From Sapria himalayana (taxonomy: Eukaryota > Streptophyta > Magnoliopsida > Malpighiales > Rafflesiaceae): a stretch of DNA of 64,000 nucleotides. Shown one piece after another: positions 63,961 to 64,000 of the stretch. Numbering within the stretch: position 1 is the stretch's first letter; the number at the start of each line of letters is the position of its first letter. The translations under genes and the position numbers were made by a program. The notes under the pieces are model-generated. The model saw only the letters and a program-made list of their open reading frames with translations. It searched no databases and had not been told where the DNA came from. The stretch spans positions 1 through 64,000 of the forward strand of contig JAREIK010004353.1 in NCBI GenBank assembly GCA_029783825.1, given 5' to 3'.

Positions 63961-64000
63961 ACTAAAGATTGTATTCACGTTTGAAAAAAATTTAAATATT
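63961..64000 (-). repeat. Start of another - oriented satellite block
   Basis: ACTAAAGATTGTATTCACG and the following TTGAAAAAAATTTAAA match the sequence that precedes the core in - arrays (for example at 18,234-18,265), not the continuation of the + monomer. The block is cut by the window end. Confidence 0.8.

Noticed and set aside
1..64000. CRISPR array because of regularly spaced palindromic repeats
   Set aside because: Repeat spacing is about 590 bp, the intervening sequence is itself repeated, and the context is a eukaryotic satellite.
1..64000. Calling the array the centromere
   Set aside because: A long AT-rich satellite with a dyad and higher-order structure fits a centromere, but also pericentromeric or subtelomeric heterochromatin; no sequence feature here decides it.
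1..64000. A single 64-kb perfect palindrome
   Set aside because: Mirror symmetry holds only between about 13.8-22.0 kb and 43.0-51.8 kb; the outermost blocks are direct repeats of each other and the middle 21 kb is not mirror-symmetric.

Overview
The window is almost entirely one very AT-rich, non-coding satellite DNA from a nuclear genome, very probably a plant. The plant call rests on relics of a hAT transposase of the plant RICESLEEPER/Ac type, a solo-LTR-like insertion, and degenerate CCCTAAA-type (plant telomere-like) motifs. I cannot name the species. No intact protein-coding, rRNA or tRNA gene is visible, and nearly all open frames are chance frames inside the satellite.

The satellite monomer is about 590 bp, with shorter (~480-540) and longer (~740) forms. 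About 86 copies can be placed by a conserved inverted-repeat core, half-site TTTTCAAAGGTTA followed by its exact reverse complement. A second constant part is a block of about 70-80 bp built of degenerate 8-mers ending in CTAAA (consensus near CCCCTAAA). Monomers differ in this block, so they can be sorted into recurring classes, named here for reference. W: TGCATACA start. T: ACATAAATTGCTAAAC. S: an extra ~150-bp duplication that makes the 740-bp form. X: CCGATACCCCTATATAG. Y: GCTTACTTACTTAAAT. Z: GGTATACCACATATAATAAA. R: AACCTATATAACCTAAATAA. N: GTGTAAACATATAAATCAAT. M: AAAGCCCATAAATAC. Q: AAAGGCCTAAACA. V: short, CGTAAACCTTAAATATAATT. P: ATCTCGAAAACCCTAAATAG. The classes recur in a partly conserved order (for example Q-V-T-S-W and V-P-X-Y-Z-R-N-M-Q), that is, a mosaic higher-order repeat of roughly 6.5-7 kb disturbed by deletions and fusions.

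Layout. 1-6,705: satellite, + orientation. 6,706-~42,313: satellite, - orientation, interrupted by a truncated hAT relic (13,790-15,330), a 2.4-kb non-satellite segment 'A' (18,997-21,440) and a 572-bp solo-LTR-like insertion (37,064-37,635) with a 5-bp target duplication. ~42,314-63,960: satellite, + orientation, interrupted by an inverted copy of segment A (43,621-45,920) and a longer hAT relic (49,513-53,152). At 63,961 the orientation flips to - again.

The main architectural result is an inverted duplication. Arms of about 8.2-8.7 kb (about 13,790-22,010 and 43,045-51,790) carry hAT, satellite, segment A and satellite in mirror order. The core spacings between hAT and A are mirrored too, and the axis lies near 32.4 kb. 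One breakpoint appears to lie inside the hAT element, the other in a satellite core. Segment A holds a polyadenylation signal, an A-rich tail and then a 7-bp telomere-type array. The satellite itself carries an 8-bp version of a similar motif. Nothing here forms a gene pathway: the window records satellite amplification, inversion, unequal exchange and transposon decay.
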